Assembly (NCBI GenBank): GCA_963576735.1
Contig: OY755191.1
Coordinates: 10,507,608 to 10,571,607 of the forward strand
DNA: 64,000 nt
Origin: Bedellia somnulentella
Lineage: Eukaryota > Arthropoda > Insecta > Lepidoptera > Bedelliidae
Reading direction: 5' to 3'
Both the position numbers and the translations under genes were made by a program. The notes beneath the pieces are model-generated. The model saw only the letters and a list, made by a program, of their open reading frames with translations. It did not search any database and was not told the DNA's origin. Every line of letters starts with the position of its first letter. Position 1 is the stretch's first letter. Positions 45,652 to 57,000 of this stretch are shown one piece after another.

Positions 45652-48600
45652 TATTATTCGGTATCTTTTAGATTCTCGCCTCTCCCATGGCCGAAAAAGA
45701 AAATATAAAATTTTAATGGGAGAGGCGGTACTCCCTGGCAAGAGCACAGTCGGTCGGGGTCAGGGAGTCAGGTTCAAGAACCGACGACGGACGATCCGAG
45801 CCGTATCAAGCAGTACCGCTTTCTGCATTTATGCTGGAACCGACACGCCACAGAAATCCAACCGCCTCAAGTTGGTCGCGAGGCTGGTTAGAATTAACCC
45901 GTTCGCGGACAAAACAATTGGGATAATTTCAGTCAATGCCACACCCCACATGTCGGTGATCTCGTGAGTCAGATCGAGATACTTCCGGCGCTTCTCGGTT
46001 TCGGCTTTCACGAGACCCTCATCATGTGGGATAGTGACATCTACTAGAAACACCCTCGATTGCGACCGATCCCATACCACGATATTAGGCTTATTCGCTA
46101 GAATAGTCCTGTCCGTGATAACGGATCGGTCCCAATAGATTTTGGCTCGGTCGTTTTCTAGGATTGGCTCCGGCAGATACTTGTAATACGGCAGCCTCTG
46201 TTGCAAGAGTCCGTATTTCAGAGCAAGTTCCTGATGTAGGATTTTGGCTGCTTGCATGTGTCTGTGCAAGTACTCAGTGTTAGCAAGAGCCGAACAACCG
46301 GAAATAACATGCCTAAGTGACTCTCCGGGACGGCCACATGCTCGACAGATGTCTGTGGTGCCGTCCTTTAGGATGTATTTCCGATAGTTCCGCGTCTTGA
46401 TAACCTGGTCTTGTATTGCACAGACAAAACCTTCGGTTTCCCCAAAGAGGTCCCCGAAACGCAGCCAATGCAGGGAGGCTTTACGGACCACGAAAGGTTC
46501 ATGAAGTACCTTGTAAAACCTCCCGTGCAGCTCCTTCTCTTTCCATACGGACTCCCGATCAGAGGTGCTAAGTACCTCCGGGGTTCGCCAATCCTGTGAG
46601 GCCAACGATAAGGGAGTCTTTTATCACTAGCGACCACCTCTCCCAAGTCATCTTCTACTATCTTCAACTATCTTCCGTCATCGTCAAAAAATAGTTTCTG
46701 AGGTTGCATACGTCGCGGTTGTGCATGGTTTTGGCACTCAAGAGGCCTCGACCACCACACTTCCGCGGGATATACAATCTCATAACCGACGATCTCGGAT
46801 GATGCATTCGATGAGAGGTCATCGTCGTGGGGACTCGTCTGTCCAGAGCGTCTAGTTCGGACTGAGTCCATCTGAGCACGCCAAACGCGTACATCAGTAC
46901 AGGCATGACCCAGGAGTTAATGGCTCGGATCTTATTAACGCCTGACAAGTAGCTATTAAGCACACTTTTCAGGCGTTCATAAAACTCCTCGCAAACACCC
47001 TGTTTCACGTCTGCCACCTTCACACCGATGGTTTGTGACATGCCCAGATACTGGTATGTTTCAGCCTCGGAGAGTGCCCTCAAATGATTGGTGCCGACAT
47101 CGACACCATCAGAGTGCACGACATGCCCCTTCTCATCATGAATGACCGCACACTTATCAACCCCGAGCTCCATTTTGACGGAACTATTGAAATCATTAGT
47201 GATTGTCAGCAGCTCCGAAAGCCCGTCCCCAAGAGTTTACTTAGAGGATTCAGGGCTAAGCAAAACCAAAGTGGACTCAGGCAATCGCCCTGGAAAATCC
47301 CTTGCCTTATGTCAATTTGGTCATCCGCGTCCGTCATCCGCTGACCGTCCAGAATCAGGATGGTTCTCCAACAGCCCATACACTGCCTGAGGAAGTGTCG
47401 TAAAAAAAAAAAAAAGTAAAAATACATTTATTAAAAGAAATACAGCTTTGTCCATTAACAGGGGTTCCCAAACTAGGCACAGCCTGTATCTTGGGAAACC
47501 AATTAAATATCTTATTATAATAGAGTATGCGCTTCAAATTTAAATAAGTAATAACAATAAAATTAAATTAACACTACAAGAAGAAGGTACACACACATAC
47601 CTACATGTGCATATATATAATATAAAAATAAAAGAATCAAATTTAATATTAGTAATAAAAATAAAATAAAAACGTAGTCGTTGTTAGTGTGTTAGTGAGG
47701 GTGTTATAAATATTCATAAATACGGTAAGAAAACACCTACGACCTACATAAATTTTTGAGGCATATATATAATTTTGTGATATTATTGTTTATTAGTAAA
47801 TGTTGTATAATTTATCATGTTAAATTGTTATTATTGACTCTGTACTCTCGTAATCCATAGAACTTAACCATCGCGTCAACTTAGATTTTAGTATAACTAA
47901 GGAGTCTTCTTTTTTAATACTACACTTCTTAACTGCTTTATTGTAAATGTGAGCATATGCAAAACTCCCGATGCGTTTGGCTAAGTTAGAACTTACGATA
48001 GGCATGACAAATTGATGAACCCGATTTGATTTAAGCAAAGTCAAATCGGTTGGTTTACCCAAATTTTTGTGCATAGTAAGGCATATTTTTTGGAAATATA
48101 GCTGTCTTACCGTGAGAACTTCGGCTAGCTTGAATAATTCCTCCGTAGGGTGGGTCATGGGTTTGCGGTACATAGTCTTCAGCAATGCTCTTTGCGCCCT
48201 CTCCAACTGAATGAGCACTGATTTAGCTGCCCCTCCCCAGACCTCTATACAATAGTTAAGCAAGGATTGGCACAGCGCATAATAGACTTGCTTCATAATA
48301 TGTATGTCAGCAGAACTTCGGAGGAGTTTCATGACCCCGGTGAGGCTCCTGACTCGTTTGGAGATTTTACCTATGTGGGCCTCGAAAGTAAGACGTTCGT
48401 CCAGAATGAGACCCAAGTATCTAATTTCTTTGGTCCGGTTGATTTGTATGCAGTCGCAAGGTTGGCTTCCACTTCCACCATTTCTGCAGCTGTGCATGGT
48501 TAGGGAGTACAAAGAGTCTGGCCTGGAACTGTACAATCAACTTTGTACAGCTCGAGGACCCTCATGAGCCACGAATGGGGTGTCGAATCGAACGCTTTCC

Positions 48601-50325
48601 TGTAGTCTATCCAACCAGCGGAGAAGTTCCGACGGTTGCGTTTGACCAGTTGGCCTACGACCGCGTCGATGAGGAGCAGCTCCTTGCTACCGCAACTACC
48701 GCCCCTACATCCGTTCTGAGCTCCAGATATCACATTGTTATTAACAATGTGTTGAGTAATCTTGGAGCTCAGAACGGATGTCAAGGTCTTGTAAATTGTA
48801 CAAAGACAAGTTATGGGGCGATATTGTGATGGATCCGCGGTAGCATCGCTCTTCGGAGCTAAATGAGTGACCCCAGTAGTCAAGAAATTCGGGAGCGTCC
48901 CAGTTTCAAGGGCACTTTGGAACTGACGGGCGAGAGTAGCGTGACAGCGCGTAAACCCCTTCAACCAGTAATGGTGAAATCCGTCTGGTCCCGGACTTTT
49001 CCAGTTCGGAGCCTTACGGACCGCAGCCATCATATCCTCCTCGGATATGTTGACGGGGTTCATAGGCGCTATGGGTTCGCACACTCCCTCGACCGCCTCG
49101 AACCATTGGCCCTCTTCGTGATCGACAGGAAGCGACCAAAGCCCACGCCAAAAGGCAACTACTTCTGCTTTCGCTGCCGGTCGCTGACCCGTCGAAACCA
49201 CATCGGGACGCTCTAAAGTTCTGTAGAACTTCTTCTGGTCACTCATGAGGAGACGATTCTGTTGGTACCTCTTTACCCTTTCAGAATATCGCCTTATACG
49301 CTTACCCCAAGCAGTTATCTTCTGCTTCAGATCATCGATGCGCTCCACCAGTCTACAGGCAAACTCCGGTGAGTTATCAAAGACATTCTCTCCGGGGAAT
49401 GCCTCCCTGATGAAGCGCACCACCTTCGGCCTATTGCTGCCTGCTCTGAAGCTGGTCAGTTTGCCGATGAGGACTCTGGCCTTTGTGATACGGCTTTCAA
49501 TCCGCCTCATCCAGGCTGGCCTAGTTCTAGTCCTGGGACTAGTACTGCCAGCCTGGCGGGAGCCACCAGCTTTTGTGGGCAGCATCCTGACGCCGACAAA
49601 TTGACAAACTGTCATTGCGGCGCCAAAGAGAATTGAATCCGTATCCCAAAGGTCCATGCTGCTCTCTAAAAATGAGGGCAGCATGTTATTGACGGCCTCA
49701 AAGACATCCCGAACCTTGATGCTGAGAGGAACTCGGGGCAGCCTCGGCCTCCTTTCGAGAGGCACTTGGCGATATTCCAGGATCGTCTCTTCGAGTGCGC
49801 TCCTCACCAAATCCAAATCCAGGGAGACTGTTCCCCAATCGCTTTCCGCACCACCCATATCCGGCAGGTTAGTAAGTGGCTCCCTCCGTACTTCCCGTTC
49901 AGGGACTGGGGGGAGAACCTGCATGGGTGGCTCTTCGTCGCAACTGTTCGAGTTCGGTAGTGCTAAAAAATTCTGAGCGCTGTAGGTACCGAACTCGGTC
50001 CGCCAGGTTTTGTTCTGTGACGGTCAAATTGGGCTCCAGCCGCAGAAATTCGCGGTACATTGCTGCCCGATAACCCGTCCGTCCAGTTCTTGAACCCGAG
50101 GCCCTAAGATAGGCCCGCATGGCATCCCTATTCATATCGACCGTCCATGCCATGCGGCGCCTTGTTCCACCAGCGGCGGGCACCGATTGCTATCCCAACC
50201 GATGCCAAGCCATCTGGTGTCTGAGATGATCGCACAGACCGACCAGGTGGTCGCTGGAATGGCAAGCTGATGAATATATCATCCTGCCATTCTAACAGTG
50301 GGCGGTGAGGTCGTTACATCCCTAC
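45652..50325 (-). mobile_element. R4/Dong-like LINE, long copy B
   Basis: Minus-strand order: N-terminal region (50183-49900, frameshift near 49915), RT (48530-49924, with NWKSPGPDGFHHYWLKGF, YRPITCLCTIYKTLTS, and motif A WIDYRKAFDSTPHSWLM), motif B (RQGIFQGDCLSPLWF), thumb, Cys/His knuckle CRACGRPGESLRHVISGC, then the C-terminal restriction-like endonuclease. A single ORF with a C-terminal PD-D endonuclease and insertion next to TAA repeats is typical of the R4/Dong clade. The RT catalytic motif C is missing (deletion near 47215-47235). An unrelated LINE interrupts it at 47403-48528. In this copy the endonuclease PD has become PN. Dead. Confidence 0.85.
47403..48528 (-). mobile_element. 5'-truncated LINE inserted in the R4/Dong-like RT
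   Basis: The ORF 47820-48536 carries CDCIQINRTKEIRYLGLILD and RLTFEAHIGKISKRV, then LLNYCIEVWGG, the usual C-terminal part of jockey/R1-type RTs. It ends SMDYESTESIITI. The rest is 3' UTR with AATAAA-like signals. It splits copy B just after RT motif A. A clean target duplication was not identified. The A-run at 47403-47415 is on the plus strand, opposite to what a minus-oriented poly(A) tail would give. Confidence 0.7.
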
Positions 50326-50329
50326 GCCT

Positions 50330-50870
50330 ATTATTATTATTTCGAAAAACATTTTTGTTTCTCACCTCTCCCATGCCCGAAAATTAAAATATAAAATTTA
50401 AATGGGAGAGGCGGTACTCTCCGACAAAAGCACAGTCGGTCGGGGTCAGGGAGTCAGGTTCAAGAACCGACGGACGATCCGAGCCGTATCGAGCAGCACC
50501 GCTTTTTGCATTTGTACTGGAACCGACACGCCACAGAAATCCAACCGCCCCAAGTTGGTCGCGAGGCTGGTTGGAATTAACCCGTTCGCGGTCAAAACAA
50601 TTGGGATTATATCTGTCGAAGTCACACCCCACATGTCGGTGATCTCGTGAGCCAGATCGAGATATTTCCGACGCTTCTCGGTTTCGGCTTTCACGAGACC
50701 CTCGTCATGAGGGATAGTGACATCCACTAGAAAAACCCTCAAATGCGACCGACCCCATAAAAAAAAAATATTACAATGCACTGCCTCCCAAAAGGGTTGC
50801 CCGTAGTGCGGGAGGCAGGTTGCCCGTAGTGCGGGAGGCAACGCACCACGATATCAGGCTTATTTGCTAG
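50330..50870 (-). mobile_element. R4/Dong-like LINE, truncated copy C
   Basis: The third copy of the same 3' region (LVDVTIPHDEGLVKAETEKR and ARIVRRFLNLTP in the minus sense). Its 3' end abuts TATTATTATTATT at 50328-50342, where copy B begins. A 90-base insertion with two copies of TTGCCCGTAGTGCGGGAGGC interrupts it at about 50760-50846. It is followed by ATTATTATTATTATTAT at 50877. Confidence 0.75.
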
Positions 50871-50904
50871 CATTGCATTATTATTATTATTATATGTATG
50901 TATG

Positions 50905-51680
50905 TATGTTTGGGTGAACTCAATCGATTATCCGGCAACACTATCTCGCGGTTCACTTTTGTGCGTTGAATTTGTATGGAGTGCGGCAACTTTGGTATAT
51001 ATGCTCGAAGGCTTTTCAACGTCCTCTATAATTTATGATCAAGTTTGCAAGGACGAAATAATTCTAGTGTAAGCACTAACTATGCGTAAATACGCTAAGG
51101 GCTTACCAAATATTAAAATTACATCATAAATCGTAAATTTTGCTAAATATTGGGAGAGACATCTATTGGCAAACTTGTAGAAACTACACTCTACATTGAA
51201 CTCCAACGCCGACCTATCTCATCGAGTGGCACAACGTAGTTCCCTAGGAAGTGCAAGACAGGAGGCGGCCAACTCCAACTGTCGATGACGGAGAGCATTT
51301 CTAAACATTTCCATACTTTCTATTTTTAACCTACAAACGGATCGGTCCTCATATTCCGATGTAATTTCTGACCGAATTTGTAGGAGGTGTTCGTTATAGT
51401 ATTGTAATCAATATGTTTTATTCTTCCTACAAAATGAAGGACAACGATTGTAGGATGTAGTGAAGCAAGCCTAAAACTTATCGTGAGAGATATTTATTTA
51501 TTTATTATAAAAACACAATAATGCTTAACAGCTATGGCCAACACGCAATTATTGTTAGGTAGAACAAAAAATATATAAAAAATAGAATTTAACATTCACA
51601 ACAAATATAACTAACTTAATTAAAATTACATATATATTATTGATATATTTTACCCGCTGCATTTTTACCGAACATTACTC
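50905..51680. other. Unassigned region with retroelement-like tail
   Basis: 51485-51650 has ATTTATTTATTTATTATAAA and GCTATGGCCAACACGCAAT, reminiscent of minus-oriented LINE 3' UTRs. The rest shows no coding or recognised repeat. Confidence 0.3.
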
Positions 51681-51684
51681 CAAT

Positions 51685-51850
51685 GCCGTGCTGTGCCAGC
51701 TTAGAATGTCACTACCCCTTTTTACCCACGGGTGTCGTAAGAGGTGACTAAGGGTATGGGGCTTTTTAAGTGGTTTTTGTGCGATGCGGTTGGAGACCCA
51801 ACACGACTTCCAAATATGGCTGAGGAGTTTCTATCTCTAAAGCTCTGTAA
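51685..51850 (+). mobile_element. SINE-1, 5' part
   Basis: GCCGTGCTGTGCCAGCTTAG, CACTACCCCTTTTTACCCAC, GGTGACTAAGGGTATGGGG, GCGATGCGGTTGGAGACCCA. It is shortened after that and lacks the tail. Confidence 0.65.
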
Positions 51851-52239
51851 AAGTCTGTAAAAGTGGTACTAATTTGTGGTACTTCGGTAGTCCTCTGTCA
51901 GTGAGTGGACTCTGAGGCCTTTAGAACGCAGGTAATAGAGTCGTTAGCATCCAAGAGAACGCGACTAGGGTTGCTTTAAAGAGTCCTAACGTCTCTGGTG
52001 AAATAGTGAACCTTGAGCAAAACTGTATGGGGAAATCAGATTTTTGAAGTAAGTTCGAGTATCGTAAGTTCCAATTCTGTGGAAGTTATACTTATCAGGC
52101 CCTCTTTAGCGTGTGCGAAAGCAACATTAGCACTACAGTATGAGAGGACTTTAGTGTTGAATCATTATCAAAAATATAGGGTGGAAAATAAAAAAGTAGG
52201 TTAAAAAAGAAAGAAAAATGTGTTTTACTAAGTCAAATG

Positions 52240-54033
52240 TTTATTGGATCCGTATCTCCTAAAACATTATAAACATACCCAAATTACAGAAATAAATGCA
52301 TAAATCAACATGTCTTCCATGGTTAATACAATAGGTACTAATGTTATATAAAGTATTCAAAAATATTAACTGCCTCATCAAAACAATAATAATACCTAAC
52401 CATAAACAAGATAGAAATAAAATTATTAACAATATTAATTATTGAATAAAGATTATAGAAATTAAATGTTAAAAATAAAGAATATTATATGTAGATAATT
52501 TATAGATTGTGCTTTTTCATCTTAATTTTCTATATTAGCCAACTTATATAAAAGAAAAACATTATAATTGTTGCCAGACAACAAATTTCAGTGGCTGTAA
52601 CAACAAAATCTCAAGCTCAAAATAATATGAAATGTATTTGATATGGTTAAGTCGGAAGTCCTTATTTTATAAGTTAGCATTCAACAGATTATACTTAACA
52701 TTTGTATAAAAGTCATCTCTTTAATAGTAATAAATATTCTTATCTAAAAAAGTTAGGCAGCTTCTTATGAGTAGACACGTTATGCATAAAAACGTCAAAA
52801 TGGCGGAACGCGATTATAAATCGAGCATTCTTAATTCAATGTGTCATTTGCCATAGAAAAATGAGAAATTATTTTTTACTGCAAATAATCTCTTATACAT
52901 GGTTATATAATGTAGAAGGTTAAAGGTTAGATATTATATAATCCTAAAATACCATTGCGTCCGTTGAAAAAAACCAAACCAAAAGTTTGTGATAAACTAC
53001 GGCGGTTTCGATTAGATACATGTCTAATGATATATGTTTAGGATTAAATTGTTATATTATGATGTAACATATACAAACATGTCTAAGAGGTACATGTTTG
53101 CGTTTTGGCTAATACTAATAAAACTACATGCGAATAATTTCAACAAATTGCATATGTACTACGTTCCGATATAATATAGCTAATATGTTACTAGGTATTC
53201 AAGATACCAATCATTCAAAGCAGAAGCTTGCAATTTTTTTCCACTTCAATGCGATATTTCGGGTATAAATGCTTCAAAACAGGTTCTTTATTCTAGTATT
53301 GTGATACATTAAAGCTGCTGCCGCCCTTTTACTTAGCCCAACCAAGTCAGACGGTCTTTCCATTAATAACTGTTTATACAAAAGACAACTCGATTCTTTA
53401 CAGCGAAAATGATATGAGAATTTACAAGAAGTGATATGACATTGGGATAGTTGCACTAAAATGATATGTATGTAATAAAAATATAACAGTATTGACAAAT
53501 TTGGTACGTTCTTAAATATAAATACTTGTTTAAATATTTTCGTCTTTTAAACTTCAAATCTTATTTTAGGCTGGTATCATTTCGTTGTTGTTTAGTAAAA
53601 ATATGAAAATATGACTCAATCAAAATTCGTACTGCAACAAAGACATGCCCTTATTTTATACAATAAGCGTTGCATACGACTGATCATTAGACCGATTAAT
53701 TAAAACTGTAGACTTTAACCCATTCTCGATTAGGTCTTTGGGTTAAATTTCGACAGTTCCCGAACATATACAGTTCACGTTGAAAATCAAATGAGATATG
53801 ATAAATACATGATTTGATATGACTTTGATGATAAATGATTAAAGCCATTGTATAAAGTACAAAAATTGGCACAATTGCAGAATAGTTAATGATGAGTCAG
53901 AAAATTAGTAATGTGACCAGTGATGCCAGCCTAAAACAAATATTCGTGGTTGTTGGTAGATTTTGAAATCACCATCAACGTCAAGCACCAATCACGCGTT
54001 GTTTTTGGGATAAATTTGTATTTTTATTTAAAT
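52240..54033 (-). other. Probable 3' UTR of dystrophin
   Basis: This 1.8-kb stretch directly after the dystrophin stop holds no recognised repeat, in contrast to everything to its left. It has AATAAA-type words on the minus strand (TTTATT near 53288 and 52238). A long 3' UTR is an inference. The cleavage site is not defined by the sequence. Confidence 0.35.
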
Positions 54034-57000
54034 TTATGAATTATTTGTAGTCGGTTTTCCGTTCGTATATTGCGGTGGGGAAGTAGTGTGGTTTGGTTGA
54101 TCTTCTGTCATTACGGACACCAGCTCTTCAACGGCACGGCCCAAATCATCTGTAAAAATTAAGATTTAGTTAATAATAAAACGTGTCACTTTGTTTGACT
54201 GCGATGGAATCCTAAACTACCTAACTGATTTTAATCATGTTTGCCTAATTGTATGCAGTTTTGTCAAGCTTTACATAGGTATTAGTTTATTTATACGAAA
54301 ACTTGGTCTATTCCAATTATAAATGCAACATATTGATTCTATGAATAAAATAATCCTTCGGCAAAATAAACTATCCTCTTTGCTAAAACTTGAAAACAGT
54401 TTGTTTACGCCGATAGTACAAAATTTGCCTGGATGTCTTTAAAAAATTTCGCTAAAAAGTTGGCATAAAAATTGTCTTCAGAATCTGTTAAAGTATGTTT
54501 ATGTAAGTGTTATATCTGTAAGTATTTATGTATCTGTTAAAGTATGTTTATGCGAGATACGCAGCTGAGGCACATATGCTGAGCCAGAACCGATTCGGCA
54601 ACCTTTGTAATTCACCCAACGATTGTACTATTATTATTTTATTGCCAAATAAATTATTTGTCTTTCTTTTGTTATACTTTACCTTATGGAATTCGTCCTG
54701 TTAGTCAGCCAAAACACACAAAAAGGTAACTATTAGTTTGTGATCAAGATCATTATTTGGACATGCTCAAAAACAACGACTAGGCAATAAAAATAATAAC
54801 AACGAACAGAAAAAACAACGCAGCATTTGATTGCAATTCTGAAGCATGAAAAATCAAAGGGAATAAATATGACGACTAAAACCGAATTTTCAAAGATAAG
54901 ATAAGATAGTTTTGGAATTCCCCTGAAAACTTAAGAATCGAAAAGATGATAAAAAAAAACAACTACCATGCAAAAAAGTAATTTTGAGCGAGCGATTACG
55001 CTAAGTTAGAACCACATAAAAGTGATTTGTAACTTTCTATTTTTAGTAACTGATTAAAAAAAAAAACAAACACCAAAAAACAAGTTTAAATCAACAGCCA
55101 ATCTCTCATATAAAAAAAAAACAAAAGTACAAGAATAACTCCACTGAAACATTGGAGATGCAATACGATAATTTGAGGCAGTTAATTTGAAGGGGTCTAT
55201 ACTAATTGGTGGCTTTATTATTGTAGCTACATAAAAGTCATCAATTTAAGACTATCTTTTTTTTAGTACCAAGTCATTAAACCAACAAAAACAACCAACA
55301 ACAAAAAAAAACAGGCTAAATCTCATCTATTAAAAACCATAAACTCAACATCTTTACTAATTCAAACCTGCGCAATGCATGAGCTGTACGTTGTGCGGCG
55401 GCGGCGGCGGTCGCTCCGTGTCGCGGTCGGTCAACGCGCCCGTCCAGCGGCCATCTTGGATTGCAATATGGCGGTTAGGATAAGATGGCGGATAAAACGA
55501 TGTTATTTTAAACTAGCCAACCCGACCGACTTCGTACTGTAAATTTGCTTATGCCAAACTTTAGCCGTGGTATTTTCTAGTACTCTGAGTTCAATCAGGC
55601 GTGAATATTTTATTGGTCAAATTTTTCCGGGATGAGAAGTATCCTATGTCACAATTTGGGTCATTATCTTGCATTCTATTAATAGGATAGGATCTCAAGC
55701 GCGGATCCAGCCATATGGGCAAGATGGGCATGCCCACAAACCTAATCGATCTACGACCCAACACTTTTATGGCATGATGATACTTATATGGCCAAGAGAT
55801 TTTTAGATGCCTATGCCCACAACCTTTTTTGAAGGCTGGATGGGCTTATTCATGCGGGATCTTGTTATTTATTAACTACTACGAACTAAGATTTTTGAGA
55901 TCTAGTTGGCGGATAGAATAATTGAGACAGCGTGCCCGTCCAGTGGCCATTTTGGGTTTGGAATGTGGCAGTTAGAACAAGATGGCGGATGTCATTGTAA
56001 TTCGCAGGATTCTAAACGAATGATACTAAAGTCTATAAAATAAAATCAATAGCTACTTACTTGTCTGTGAATCATGGTACAATCCATTTTGCATTTTGGC
56101 CGGCGAATCGGTTGCTAGTTGCGAAGCCGTCACCGACCGCGTCTGCAAAGTTCCCGTGCGGGCCGGCGAGGATCCTTGTTGAGGCTGAAAAAAATTCAAA
56201 AATAGAAGTTAGTCTTTCAAATTACTTGTCAAAAGATAAGTTGATGAAGAATACGAGTATGCAATATGAGTTCTAGAAGATATTATAACGCATAACCACT
56301 CTTATTAAGGGTGGTTATAACCTAAAGTGAACATAAAGCCAGGTGTAGGAAATTAACTTGTCTATTTCGTAGCTATCGTTGAAGTTTATTTGGTTGTTTG
56401 AAATATTTAAGACGTCAAAAATCCCATTACCGAATTTTCACACCTTTCCACCCTTTCATGCCTTACCCATTATGTCACGTTGATACCCATATTTATTTAC
56501 AGTACGGCGATAGGCCTGCCCCCTATCACGTGAGTACACTGTCTGAGCAAAACGTGGGTACCTTCTCTGGACACTAGATGGCGCTGCCATGTGAGTTCAG
56601 AAGTATTGGTACCTCTGCCAACCCCTTTGGGGATAAACGGCGTGAACGTTTATGTTATGTTTATGTTATGTGATACCCATAAGTGAGTTAAAAACAATAA
56701 AAAGTTTTTAAAATTTTATTTACCTCATCAAGTAAGCGCCTCAGTCGTTGCAACTGAGCCTCCAGTTGTCGGTTATGTTCTTCCAAGATCTGCATCCGTG
56801 CTTCCAGTCTGCCTTTGTGTTGGCGCAGCAAACGGGCTTCGGCCATCATTTCCTGGAAAGTTTTAAAAGATATGTAAATTGGCTGTCTTCAAAGTGGATT
56901 TAAGGATAATTTTTTATATTGAAAACGTTATAAAAAAGCAAAAGAGTTTATTTAAATAAAAACATTGCATCACGTGTGAAATGATTCAAAACATACCCCG

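Noticed and set aside
55680..55870. Possible transposon around GGATCCAGCC / GGCTGGATGGGC
   Set aside because: Short inverted words are present but no convincing termini or target duplication could be defined.
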